Shown one piece after another: positions 38,905-47,069 of a DNA stretch of 64,000 nucleotides. The stretch spans positions 124,001-188,000 of the forward strand of contig JAQTYQ010000003.1 of the NCBI GenBank assembly GCA_028688225.1, in the 5' to 3' direction. The position numbers and the translations under genes were made by a program. Within the stretch, counting starts at the first letter, position 1. Each line of letters opens with the position of its first letter. This stretch comes from Opitutaceae bacterium. GTDB taxonomy: Bacteria; Verrucomicrobiota; Verrucomicrobiia; Opitutales; Opitutaceae. Below the pieces are notes generated by a model, which was given only the letters and a program-made list of their open reading frames with translations, had not been told where the DNA came from and searched no databases.

Positions 38905-39222
38905 TCAGCGCGGCGGATTCCAACCCAGCGCCGACCGGGCGGATTCGCTGAGCATCGCGGGGGACCAGGGCGGCTCCCAGACGAGGTTCACCAGGGCTTC
39001 GCGCACTCCGGGCATTGCTGCCAGCGCGGCCCGCGCCCCCTCGACCAGATAACCGCTCGCGGGGCAGGCGGGTGTGGTCAGCGTCATCGTCACATGCACG
39101 ACGCCGTCGTGGCAATCCACCGAGTAGATGAGTCCAAGTTCAACGATGCTGAGACCAAACTCGGGATCAAGGATGCCGGAGAGGGTGTGCCGGACGGAGG
39201 TTTCGTCAGGAGTTGGATTCAT
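38905..39222 (-). CDS. Metal-sulfur cluster biosynthetic factor (MIP18/PaaD-like)
   Basis: LSGILDPEFGLSIVELGLIYSVDCHDGVVHVTMTLTTPACPASGYL. Confidence 0.88.
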   Translation of the reverse strand: MNPTPDETSVRHTLSGILDPEFGLSIVELGLIYSVDCHDGVVHVTMTLTTPACPASGYLVEGARAALAAMPGVREALVNLVWEPPWSPAMLSESARSALGWNPPR

Positions 39223-40637
39223 GATGCCGCGGGTTGCAGGGCGGATGGCACCGGCAGTTCGCGCGCGTGCCGGAGATGGGCGAAGACCAGACCCAGATTG
39301 ACCAGGAGCGCGCCAATACCCGCGGCCAGCAATCCGGCTCCGAGCCGCAGCCAGAATGCATTGATGGTCGTCACGCCGGCCAGCAGCACGGCGAGCCCGA
39401 GTCCGTGCAATCCCAACCAGGTGTGTTCGAGGGCGGGCCAAGCCAGACCGGTCGCCGGCGGTGTCGGCCGGCGACCCAGGCGCGGCGCGTAAACTCGCAG
39501 CCACACCAGAAAGGGCACGATTTTGCAGAGCATGCCGAGCACCATCGGCACGAGACCGCCGAGCAGCGCGACCGTGCCATACAGCACGGCCCAGCGCGGA
39601 TCATCTGCGGCCGGCCGGCCGGCCGCCAGGGCCAGGCCGAGCCCTGTCGCCGTCGCGACGCCAAGGAGGGCGGCCCCGCCGGCGAAACCCCGCAGGCCGG
39701 GCGCCAGCGGACGTTTACGCCGCGAGGCGAGCGTGGCCGTCAGCTCCCAGCCGCTGAGCGCGATGCCGCCGGTCAGGACGATGGCCGACCAGGCCTCGAG
39801 TCCATGCCATTCCCAGGCGAGGGCCGGCACCAGCCCGGCCAGACCGAGTTGAGTCGCAAGCAGACCGGTCCACACTCGCCGCCAGTTGCGCACTTCTCCG
39901 AGCGTGAACATCGGCACCAGCCGGAACGCCGCGCCCTGCAGGAGCGTGAGAAAGAAGCCGGCGATGCCGAGGTGAGCGTGGGCGCGCAGCAGGGCGAGCG
40001 GCGAAAGCGTCAGAAAAAACCACCGGCGGTTGATCGCGAGCAACCCACCGGCCAGCACCGTGGCCACAAGCCAACCCGCGGCCAGCGCGAAAGCCAGGGC
40101 CACGGGATCGCGCCACGGATGCGTGCGGGCTAGAGTCCGCCAGACATTGTCTGCAAACAGGATGACGCCGATGACAACCGGCACGGCCGCCGCGGCGACC
40201 AGTTCCATCCGCCAGATGGCCATGGCCGCGACCACCCCCGTGGCGCCGATGGCGTGCAGGCCGCAATGAATCCAGGCCCGCCGCGTGCTGGCCAGACTGA
40301 CGCCAAGCACGACGGGCAGCAGTTGATAAACCGCACCGAATGTCACGGGCAGCAGGAAGCCCAGCACCCAGGCGTGCACCAGGGCGACGGTGCCTGGCAC
40401 CGCGTGATGGGTCGCGAGCAGATCAGACCGGGCGACGAGCCAGACGGCGCCCACCGCCAGCCACGCCAGCCCGAACGCCATGAACGTGAGCGGCAGCTGC
40501 GCGGCCGCCGGTACCGGACCCGGCGCGCCCGGCGAAAATGTGACCGGTGGACCGGGCCGCTCAAGCGCGCTCAATGATGGTGCGCCAGCTGCCATCCGAT
40601 TGTTCCTCGCTTTGCTGGCGGAAACCGCGGGCCTCAA
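39219..40637 (-). CDS. Multi-TM protein, possibly heme-copper oxidase subunit I-like or NnrS-like
   Basis: About 12 TM segments with conserved His: ATHHAVPGTVALVHAWVLGFLLPVTFGAVYQLLP and LRAHAHLGIAGFFLTLLQGAAFRLVPMF. Confidence 0.6.
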   Translation of the reverse strand: MRPAVSASKARNNRMAAGAPSLSALERPGPPVTFSPGAPGPVPAAAQLPLTFMAFGLAWLAVGAVWLVARSDLLATHHAVPGTVALVHAWVLGFLLPVTFGAVYQLLPVVLGVSLASTRRAWIHCGLHAIGATGVVAAMAIWRMELVAAAAVPVVIGVILFADNVWRTLARTHPWRDPVALAFALAAGWLVATVLAGGLLAINRRWFFLTLSPLALLRAHAHLGIAGFFLTLLQGAAFRLVPMFTLGEVRNWRRVWTGLLATQLGLAGLVPALAWEWHGLEAWSAIVLTGGIALSGWELTATLASRRKRPLAPGLRGFAGGAALLGVATATGLGLALAAGRPAADDPRWAVLYGTVALLGGLVPMVLGMLCKIVPFLVWLRVYAPRLGRRPTPPATGLAWPALEHTWLGLHGLGLAVLLAGVTTINAFWLRLGAGLLAAGIGALLVNLGLVFAHLRHARELPVPSALQPAAS

Positions 40638-41082
40638 TCTCGGCCAGCAGATGCACCGGCCGGCGGTCCGTCCGCGCCCGGAGCTGGCCGCCCGCAGGCA
40701 GGGTTGCCGCCGCCTCGAGAATACGGATCATCGGCTCGGGCGGCATCAGGCCGCGGACATCAAGTTCACCGGCTGCCACCGGAACCCCGGCGTCCGGAGC
40801 GCAGGGAGAGGCGATTGCGGCCGGCGGGGTCACGGCGGCAAGTTTGGTGATCTTGACCTGGAAAACCTCGGGGCCCTGTTCGAGGTATTCCCAGGTAAAG
40901 GCATCCGGGAACAGAGCGTCGAATTGGTAGTACAACGGCACGGGATCGTGGTCATTGACGAGCACGAAGTGTGCGCCTACCGGCAGTTGAAACCAGCGCT
41001 GCAGGATTTGCGGGTGTTTCACCCGGCAGGGAATCTCCCGCACATCAAAGCGGGGATCATCGGAGATGGTGGTGTTGATCAT
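40561..41082 (-). CDS. Double DUF2249-domain protein
   Basis: Two DUF2249-like units: DVREIPCRVKHPQILQRWFQLPVGAHFVLVNDHDPVPLYYQF and LDVRGLMPPEPMIRILEAAATLPAGGQLRARTDRRPVHLLAEIEARGF. Confidence 0.8.
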   Translation of the reverse strand: MINTTISDDPRFDVREIPCRVKHPQILQRWFQLPVGAHFVLVNDHDPVPLYYQFDALFPDAFTWEYLEQGPEVFQVKITKLAAVTPPAAIASPCAPDAGVPVAAGELDVRGLMPPEPMIRILEAAATLPAGGQLRARTDRRPVHLLAEIEARGFRQQSEEQSDGSWRTIIERA

Positions 41083-41130
41083 GGAGGAGAGGAGGGGCCT
41101 CCATCCTAGCCGGCCGGCCGGGCCGGCGCC

Positions 41131-41144
41131 TTGACGCAGATCAA
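41131..41144. promoter_or_regulatory. FNR/DNR-type box TTGAC-GCAG-ATCAA between the divergent DUF2249 and crp/fnr genes
   Basis: Matches TTGAT-N4-ATCAA at 9/10 arm positions. Confidence 0.75.
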
Positions 41145-41214
41145 GCCCGGCGCCGATGACAGCGCGGAGATTTTTTGGCGCGACTCGCCCGGACGGTTGG
41201 ACTTAGCTGGGGCG

Positions 41215-41925
41215 ATGACTCCACGCCCCGCCGAGTTGAAGATCGCCGCCGTGGCGAGCACGCTGCGCTGCTGCCAGCTCTTCAGCGGATTGTCGGCGGA
41301 GGACCTTGAGGCGATCGCCGCCTTTGCCGTGCTGCGCCGCCTGGAACGCGGTGAATACCTGTTCCGGCAGGGTGCCCCGTCGGAGGGTTTTTATGTGGTC
41401 CAGCGCGGCGCCATCAACGTCCATCGCGTGAGTCCCGCGGGGAAGGAGCAGGTCATTCATGTCTTCCGCCTGGGCGAGTCGTTCGCCGAGGCCGCCTTGG
41501 CCACCCCCACCGGCTATCCGGCCGATGCGCGGGCGGTCGAACCCAGCACCGTGCTGCTGATTCCGAAGAGACCGATTCTCGCGCTGATCGGACGCCGGCC
41601 GGACCTGGCCCTGCGCATGCTCGGCTCGATGAGCCAGCACCTGCGCGTGGTCGTCGGCATGCTCGATGATCTCACCCTGAAGGATGTGGAGACGCGCCTG
41701 GCCAACTGGCTGCTCAAGCATTCCCAGGGCCGGCCCGGTCCGTTGCGACTGCCCGGCACCAAGCGCGTGCTGGCCGCCGAGCTCGGCACGAGCAGCGAGA
41801 CGCTTTCGCGCACGTTCGCCGCCCTGCGCGAGCGGAAGATCATCGCCGTCGCCAGCCAGACGATCACGGTGCACGACCCCGAGGCGCTGCAGGCCATCCT
41901 GCGCCGGAACCTCGGCGAAAGGTGA
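41215..41925 (+). CDS. Crp/Fnr-family transcriptional regulator (DNR-like)
   Basis: cNMP-binding fold FSGLSAEDLEAIAAFAVLRRLERGEYLFRQGAPSEGFYVVQRGAINVHR; HTH LAAELGTSSETLSRTFAALRERKII. Confidence 0.9.
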   Translation: MTPRPAELKIAAVASTLRCCQLFSGLSAEDLEAIAAFAVLRRLERGEYLFRQGAPSEGFYVVQRGAINVHRVSPAGKEQVIHVFRLGESFAEAALATPTGYPADARAVEPSTVLLIPKRPILALIGRRPDLALRMLGSMSQHLRVVVGMLDDLTLKDVETRLANWLLKHSQGRPGPLRLPGTKRVLAAELGTSSETLSRTFAALRERKIIAVASQTITVHDPEALQAILRRNLGER

Positions 41926-41985
41926 CAGGATTTGACCTCGGATTTCCCGGCGCGGTGGGGCCGGAGCCAAAATCGAAGAGGATTC

Positions 41986-42047
41986 AACCACAGATTAGCT
42001 GATGAAACCGGGTCCAGATCAGTGAAGATAAGTGGGGACAGGTGGTT
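41986..42047. repeat. Degenerate 'ACCACAGATTAGCTGATG' short-repeat tract with AACCAC/GTGGTT ends
   Basis: AACCACAGATTAGCTGATGAAACCGGGTCCAGATCAGTGAAGATAAGTGGGGACAGGTGGTT. Confidence 0.5.
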
Positions 42048-42096
42048 TCAAAAAATGCCGGGCCGAGGGCGACGCTTTATGCGTTGAGCGCCATCT

Positions 42097-42132
42097 GCCA
42101 GATTGATGATCCGATCGGATCATCAATCTGGC
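42097..42132. promoter_or_regulatory. 36-bp perfect palindrome containing TGATCCG-AT-CGGATCA
   Basis: GCCAGATTGATGATCCGATCGGATCATCAATCTGGC equals its own reverse complement. Confidence 0.9.
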
Positions 42133-42240
42133 TTTGGGCGAAGATCAGAATATCGGCACAGAGGGAAACGGGAGCCCAGTTTCAGGCGATCCATTTCGCG
42201 CTCGCCCGGCTTCGGGGCTCCGGGGACACTTGCTCCTTTC

Positions 42241-42936
42241 ATGTCTGTCAACTCCGCCCTTCGCGAACCTTCGTGGAAAGTCGGCCTGCGCGGTGCCCGC
42301 GCCAACCTGGTGCCGGGCCTGGTGCTGCAGGCCGTGGCCCTGGCCGTCGTTCTGGCCTACTACCGCCACGCGCCGACCCGCGCGGCATTTGCGCAACTGG
42401 TGGCTTTCCGGGCCGACGCGGGCTTCCTCTTCGGCATCATTTCCACGGCGCTGTTCGGCGGCGTGCTGCCGTTTTTTTATCTGCGGTTGCATCCGGCCTC
42501 CCGCAGCCAGTACGGCTGGCCGCAGGGGCTGCTGCTGACCGCGTTTTGGGGTTACAAGGGGCTGGAGGTCGAAATCTTGTACCGCATCCTCGCGCACGTC
42601 GTGGGCGAGGGACATGACGCGGCGACGATCATCGCCAAGACCTTGCTAGACCAGCTCGTCTACGGTCCGGTGCTTGCGGTGCCGCTGACGGTGCTGGCCT
42701 ACAAGTGGAACGCGCTGGATTTCAGTTGCCGGGCGGTGCTGGCCGATTTCCGGGTCCCCGGCTGGTACGCGCGCAGCGTGCTGCCGACCCTCATCGCCAA
42801 CCTCGGCGTCTGGTTGCCCGCGGTGGCCATCATCTATGCGCTGCCCACGCCGCTGCAGCTGCCGCTGCAAAACCTCGTGCTCTGCTTCTTTACCCTGCTG
42901 CTGGCGCATCTCAACCGGCGACGGGTGAAGGCCTGA
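42241..42936 (+). CDS. Membrane protein of unknown function
   Basis: MSVNSALREPSWKVGLRGARANLVPGLVLQAVALAVVLAYY... 5-6 TM segments; no family recognised. Confidence 0.65.
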   Translation: MSVNSALREPSWKVGLRGARANLVPGLVLQAVALAVVLAYYRHAPTRAAFAQLVAFRADAGFLFGIISTALFGGVLPFFYLRLHPASRSQYGWPQGLLLTAFWGYKGLEVEILYRILAHVVGEGHDAATIIAKTLLDQLVYGPVLAVPLTVLAYKWNALDFSCRAVLADFRVPGWYARSVLPTLIANLGVWLPAVAIIYALPTPLQLPLQNLVLCFFTLLLAHLNRRRVKA

Positions 42937-43066
42937 CCTGCGGCGCGACGCAACCGTGCCGCCGCGCGCAGGATCGCCGGCGGCCGGCCGAAGCAGGACC
43001 ATTCGCCGTCGGTTCGGGCCGTCCCGAGGGGACTCCCGGGACCGCTGGACTGTGATGTACAATCCA

Positions 43067-43084
43067 ATGATCCGACCGGATCAT
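43067..43084. promoter_or_regulatory. Palindromic site ATGATCCG-AC-CGGATCAT upstream of the PaaX-like gene
   Basis: 8-bp arms with a 2-bp centre, about 46 bp upstream of the GTG at 43131. Confidence 0.85.
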
Positions 43085-43130
43085 GGAATCTCATCGACTT
43101 TAGAAACAAAGCCCCCTAAGCCCAGCCCTG

Positions 43131-43898
43131 GTGAAAGCCGCCACCGAAGAATTCCTCTACCTGCTCTTGTGGACGGCCGAATCCTTGGCTCGACCCAGTT
43201 GGCGCAACCTGGATAGTGCCTTCGAGACTTGGGCCTACCGCAACGGCTTGGGGAAGCGCCTGAAGGAACTTGAGCAGCAAAAGCTAATCGAACGTGCTGC
43301 CCCGGCCGTTGATAAACGCCTTTATCGCCTGACCGAGACAGGACGTTGCGCCGCCCTTGGCGGCGTTGATCCGTTGCACCGCTGGTCACGCCCCTGGGAC
43401 GGGCGCTGGCGGCTCGTCTTCTTTGATATACCGGAGGTCAAACGCCGCGAGCGCCTGCGTCTGCGTCGGACGCTGCAGAAAATGGGTTTTGGGTACCTGC
43501 AGAACAGCGTATGGCTGTCGCCGGATCCGCTTGAGAGCATCCGCTGTTCGCTGCTCGGGATGAAGGCGAACGTGGAATCGCTGACCTTGTTCGAAGGGCA
43601 GCCGTGTGGCGGTGAATCCGATCGGGACTTGGTGGCTGGTGCATGGGATTTCGAGGCGATCAATCGGCGTTATGAGATGTGGGGCCGGGTGGCGGATGCC
43701 GTGCCAAGGTCCCAGAACGGCCGGTGGAATTTCGCAAATCTCCGCGCCTGGGCTGCTCGGGAACGGGCCATCTGGCAAGAGGTGGTGGCGATCGATCCCT
43801 TTCTTCCGGAGCCGCTGCTTCCGGTGGCGTATTTGGGTCGCCGTGCATGGATCCGCCGGAGCAGTGTACTCAATACCTTGGGAAACACACTGGCCTGA
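43131..43898 (+). CDS. PaaX-like transcriptional repressor
   Basis: Winged-helix N-terminus (WAYRNGLGKRLKELEQQKLIERA), then Cas2-like fold typical of PaaX: WDGRWRLVFFDIPEVKRRERLRLRRTLQKMGFGYLQNSVWLSPDPLE. Confidence 0.82.
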   Translation: MKAATEEFLYLLLWTAESLARPSWRNLDSAFETWAYRNGLGKRLKELEQQKLIERAAPAVDKRLYRLTETGRCAALGGVDPLHRWSRPWDGRWRLVFFDIPEVKRRERLRLRRTLQKMGFGYLQNSVWLSPDPLESIRCSLLGMKANVESLTLFEGQPCGGESDRDLVAGAWDFEAINRRYEMWGRVADAVPRSQNGRWNFANLRAWAARERAIWQEVVAIDPFLPEPLLPVAYLGRRAWIRRSSVLNTLGNTLA

Positions 43899-43907
43899 AC
43901 CGAAAGT

Positions 43908-43933
43908 TTCGATGATCCGGTCGGATCATCGAA
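43908..43933. promoter_or_regulatory. Palindromic site TTCGATGATCCG-GT-CGGATCATCGAA just downstream of the PaaX-like gene
   Basis: 12-bp perfect arms around a GT centre. Confidence 0.85.
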
Positions 43934-44040
43934 TCGGAGCGAAAACTCTTCGATCGGTTGCCGGTGAATAGCGGAGTGGACCGAGGAAATCAGGCCGCCG
44001 GCAACCCCACGATTGGGATCTGGAACTCCCGGGCGGCGCT

Positions 44041-44370
44041 TCAGCCCAGGTACGAGCAGATGTACTCGCAGAGGCCGCCGGTCACCTCGATGGTGAAGCC
44101 GCTTTTGCCCGGCACGCCGAAGTGCTGGCCCGCAGCGTAAGCGGTGGTCTCGCGCCGGCCGTCGAGCGTCGCGCAGCAGGCGCCGGCGACGATTTCCATG
44201 CGTTCGGGCGTGCCGGTGCCGAAGTGGTAGGAGCCGGGATAGATCAGGCCGAGGGTTTTTTTGGTGCCATCGGGAAACAGCACGGAATGGCTGACGACCT
44301 TGCCGTCGAAATAGACGTTCGCCTTGGTCGTGACGGTGACGCCGGTGAATTGGGTGGGAAGCGTGGGCAT
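44041..44370 (-). CDS. ppnP: Pyrimidine/purine nucleoside phosphorylase (DUF1255)
   Basis: [47 protein letters not shown]...[16 protein letters not shown]. Confidence 0.9.
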   Translation of the reverse strand: MPTLPTQFTGVTVTTKANVYFDGKVVSHSVLFPDGTKKTLGLIYPGSYHFGTGTPERMEIVAGACCATLDGRRETTAYAAGQHFGVPGKSGFTIEVTGGLCEYICSYLG

Positions 44371-44498
44371 GATGGAAGCGTCGGGCACGCTAGGCGGGGA
44401 CTTCGGGCCGAGGCAAGCCGGAGCTGCAGCCGGTGAAAGGCGAATTTCGCCATCTTTTCCTCGCGGGATTCAGTCGCTCGCATTAAGTTGCGGTTACC

Positions 44499-45002
44499 AT
44501 GAGCGGGGACTCCAAGATTGAGTGGACCGACTCGACGTGGAATCCCGTGCGTGGCTGCAGCAAGGTCAGCCCGGGCTGCAAGCATTGTTACGCCGAAACC
44601 TTTGCCGAGCGCTTCCGGGGCGTGAAGGGACACCCTTTCGAGTTCGGCTTTGATCTCCGGTTGGTGCCCGAAAAGCTCGGCGATCCCATCCGGTGGAGCA
44701 CGCCGCTCAAGATCTTCGTGAATTCCATGAGCGATTTGCTTCACGAAGGAGTGCCCGATGACTACATCGAGAAAGTCTGCCGGGTGATGCTGGCGGCCAA
44801 CTGGCACACCTACCAGGTGCTCACCAAGCGGGCCGAGCGGATGCGAGGTCTTCTATGTGGCAAGCTGCGCTCGGCGGCAAAAGTCCCGCACATCTGGTGG
44901 GGCGTCAGTGTCGAGAATCGCGAGCACGGTTTACCGCGAGTCGACCACCTGCGGGCGGCCCGGCCGCACGGAACGCAGGTGGCGGCAGCGAATGAACCGT
45001 GA
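44499..45002 (+). pseudogene. DUF5131 (phage Gp37/Gp68 family) protein, 3'-truncated
   Basis: SKIEWTDSTWNPVRGCSKVSPGCKHCYAETFAERFRG...VPHIWWGVSVENREHGLPRVDHLRAA, then a short unrelated tail RPHGTQVAAANEP. Confidence 0.7.
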
Positions 45003-45109
45003 CTATGACGAAACCGGTCTTTCATGCGTTGCCGTGAACGCGCGTCGCCCCAAGGCGCGGCTCACTTGAATTGACTCGGCTCCGGCGGGCCGTCATCGCT
45101 GCTGGTTTC

Positions 45110-45718
45110 ATGCAGCTCGATTTCACCAAACTACCACCCCGCGACGTGTACGGCTGGATGACCAGCGCCATCGCCCCCCGCCCCATCGCGTGGGTCTCCA
45201 CCATCTCCGCCGACGGCCGCACCAACCTCGCGCCGTTCAGCTTCTTCCAGGGCGTCACCTCCAACCCCCCGACGCTCCTGTTCGTGCCGGTCAACAACCG
45301 CGACGGCCAGCCCAAGGACACCGTGCGCAACCTCCAGCAGGTGCCGGAGTTCGTGGTCAACGTCGTGCCCTATGCCCTGGCCGAGCCCATGAACGCCTGC
45401 GCGGCCACGCTGCCTTACGGCGAAAGCGAGTTTGCGCAGTTCGGCATCGCAAGCGCGCCGTCGGTGAAGGTGCGCCCGCCGCGCGTGGCCGCCGCGCCGG
45501 TGGCGTTCGAGTGCACGCTGCATCAGATCGTCAATATCGGCGAGGGGCCGCTGGCCGCGCACGTCATCTTCGGCCGCATCCATCTGGTGCATGTCAGCGA
45601 GGCCGTGCTCGGCGCCGACGGCCGGATCGACACGGCGAAGCTCGATCTTGTCGGCCGCCTGAGCGGCGACTGGTATTGCCGCACGACCGAACGCTTCACG
45701 GTCAAGCGGCCGGCGTAA
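45110..45718 (+). CDS. Flavin reductase family protein
   Basis: YGWMTSAIAPRPIAWVSTISADGRTNLAPFSFFQGVTSNPPTLLF. Confidence 0.9.
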   Translation: MQLDFTKLPPRDVYGWMTSAIAPRPIAWVSTISADGRTNLAPFSFFQGVTSNPPTLLFVPVNNRDGQPKDTVRNLQQVPEFVVNVVPYALAEPMNACAATLPYGESEFAQFGIASAPSVKVRPPRVAAAPVAFECTLHQIVNIGEGPLAAHVIFGRIHLVHVSEAVLGADGRIDTAKLDLVGRLSGDWYCRTTERFTVKRPA

Positions 45719-45930
45719 CAGACGCGGGTCAGGTTCTTCCTGCCTGCGTCGGCGCGGAATCGTCCAATTTTTGGTCATGCCTGGGGAAAGGATCATCGCC
45801 AAGGGGCAGGTCGATGTGGTCTTGCTTGTCCGCGAGTTTTTGCGCGATCCTTGCCCGCCGCTGCATGCGGCCCGGGTGCCCGGCGCCACTGGCGCCTAGC
45901 CCGTGCAATCTCAACGTGCCAAGGACTGAC

Positions 45931-46470
45931 ATGGATGCCGCCACTCTCAAATCCAAGATCCGGACCGTGCGCGACTGGCCGAAGCCGGGCGTGAACTTCC
46001 GGGACGTCACCACGCTCTTCCAGGACGCCGCGGCCTTCCGGGCCACGATCGACGGCCTGGCCGCCGCCGTCGCCCCTTTCCGGGCGGACATTGTGGCGGC
46101 GGTGGATGCGCGCGGTTTCATCCTGGGCGGGGCACTGGCCTACAAGCTCGGCCGGCCGTTCGTGCTGGTCCGCAAGAAGGGCAAGCTGCCCTACCAGACC
46201 GTGGCGGAGGACTACGCCCTCGAATACGGCACCGCCACCATCGAGGTGCACGCCGACGCCTGCCGGCCCGGCGAACGCGTCGTCATCGTGGACGATCTCA
46301 TCGCGACCGGCGGCACGCTGCTGGCGGCCTCCAAGCTCTTCCGGACGCTGCGGGGGGAGGTGGCCGGCGTCGTCGCCGTCATCGATCTGCCCGGGCTGGG
46401 CGGCTCGCGCCGGCTGGCGGCGGCCGGCCTGCAGGTCACCACGCTGTTCGCCTTCAGCGAGACGGAGTAG
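45931..46470 (+). CDS. apt: Adenine phosphoribosyltransferase
   Basis: KPGVNFRDVTTLF; AVDARGFILGGALAYKLGRPFVLVRKKGKLPY; VVIVDDLIATGGTLLAA. Confidence 0.95.
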   Translation: MDAATLKSKIRTVRDWPKPGVNFRDVTTLFQDAAAFRATIDGLAAAVAPFRADIVAAVDARGFILGGALAYKLGRPFVLVRKKGKLPYQTVAEDYALEYGTATIEVHADACRPGERVVIVDDLIATGGTLLAASKLFRTLRGEVAGVVAVIDLPGLGGSRRLAAAGLQVTTLFAFSETE

Positions 46471-46626
46471 GGTTCACCGGCGGGCGTTCGGCCCGGGAGC
46501 AAAAAGAGCGAGATTCCGGGAATATCCCGCAGTTTGGGCTATCTTACGGGTGATTCTCCCGTCTGGAATGCCCCCGCCAACGTGGGTGGAAATTCCGGCG
46601 GAAATCTATCCTCAATCACCCACCCT

Positions 46627-46995
46627 ATGACCAAATCGACCAGACTCATCATCACGGCCGCGGCGCTCGCCGGGCTTTACAGCGGTTCGCTCGCGCTCAA
46701 GGCCCGGGCCGAAGACACCAACGCGGGCACGCCCGCCGCCAAGGAAGAGGGCAAGCCGAACAGCTGCAGCGGCAAGTCCGGCTGCAACGGTAAGGAAAAG
46801 AGCAAGGACTGCTGCAAGGCCAAGTCTTCCTGCAACGGCCATGAGGACTGCAAGGGTTGCAAGGACTGCAAGGATCCGGATGCCGGCCAGGCCGCCGGCC
46901 CAGTGGAGAAGGACAAGAGCTCCTGCAGCGGCAAGAGCAGTTGCTCGGGCAAGGACGGCTGCTCTGCCAAGAGCGACACACCCGCCGGCGAGTAA
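46627..46995 (+). CDS. Cys-rich exported precursor peptide, candidate bufferin-type RiPP
   Basis: MTKSTRLIITAAALAGLYSGSLALKARAED signal peptide; 11 Cys in CSGKSGCNGK...CCKAKSSCNGHEDCKGCKDCKD...SSCSGKSSCSGKDGCSAK; followed by DUF692, DUF2063 and DoxX genes. Confidence 0.8.
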   Translation: MTKSTRLIITAAALAGLYSGSLALKARAEDTNAGTPAAKEEGKPNSCSGKSGCNGKEKSKDCCKAKSSCNGHEDCKGCKDCKDPDAGQAAGPVEKDKSSCSGKSSCSGKDGCSAKSDTPAGE

Positions 46996-47038
46996 GGCCA
47001 GTCATCCCCGGGTCGCCTCAGGCCCGTCATCAGTTTCT

Positions 47039-47069
47039 GCGCGGCCGGTGGCCGGTCCACCGGCCGCGC
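47039..47069 (+). terminator. Strong hairpin between the precursor and MNIO genes, candidate attenuator
   Basis: GCGCGGCCGGTGG-CCGGT-CCACCGGCCGCGC, 13-bp perfect stem; no long U tract follows. Confidence 0.6.

Noticed and set aside
43381-43530. Cas2-like segment in the 43131 gene suggesting CRISPR adaptation
   Set aside because: PaaX proteins contain a Cas2-like domain; no cas1, effector or CRISPR array is nearby.
45729-45866. Short minus-strand ORF MQRRARIAQKLADKQDHIDLPLGDDPFPRHDQKLDDSAPTQAGRT
   Set aside because: Could be a small gene or fragment, but there is no family match or conservation evidence; insufficient to call.
46627-46995. Cys-rich peptide as a metallothionein
   Set aside because: It has a signal peptide and is followed by MNIO/DUF2063/DoxX genes, which fits a RiPP precursor better.
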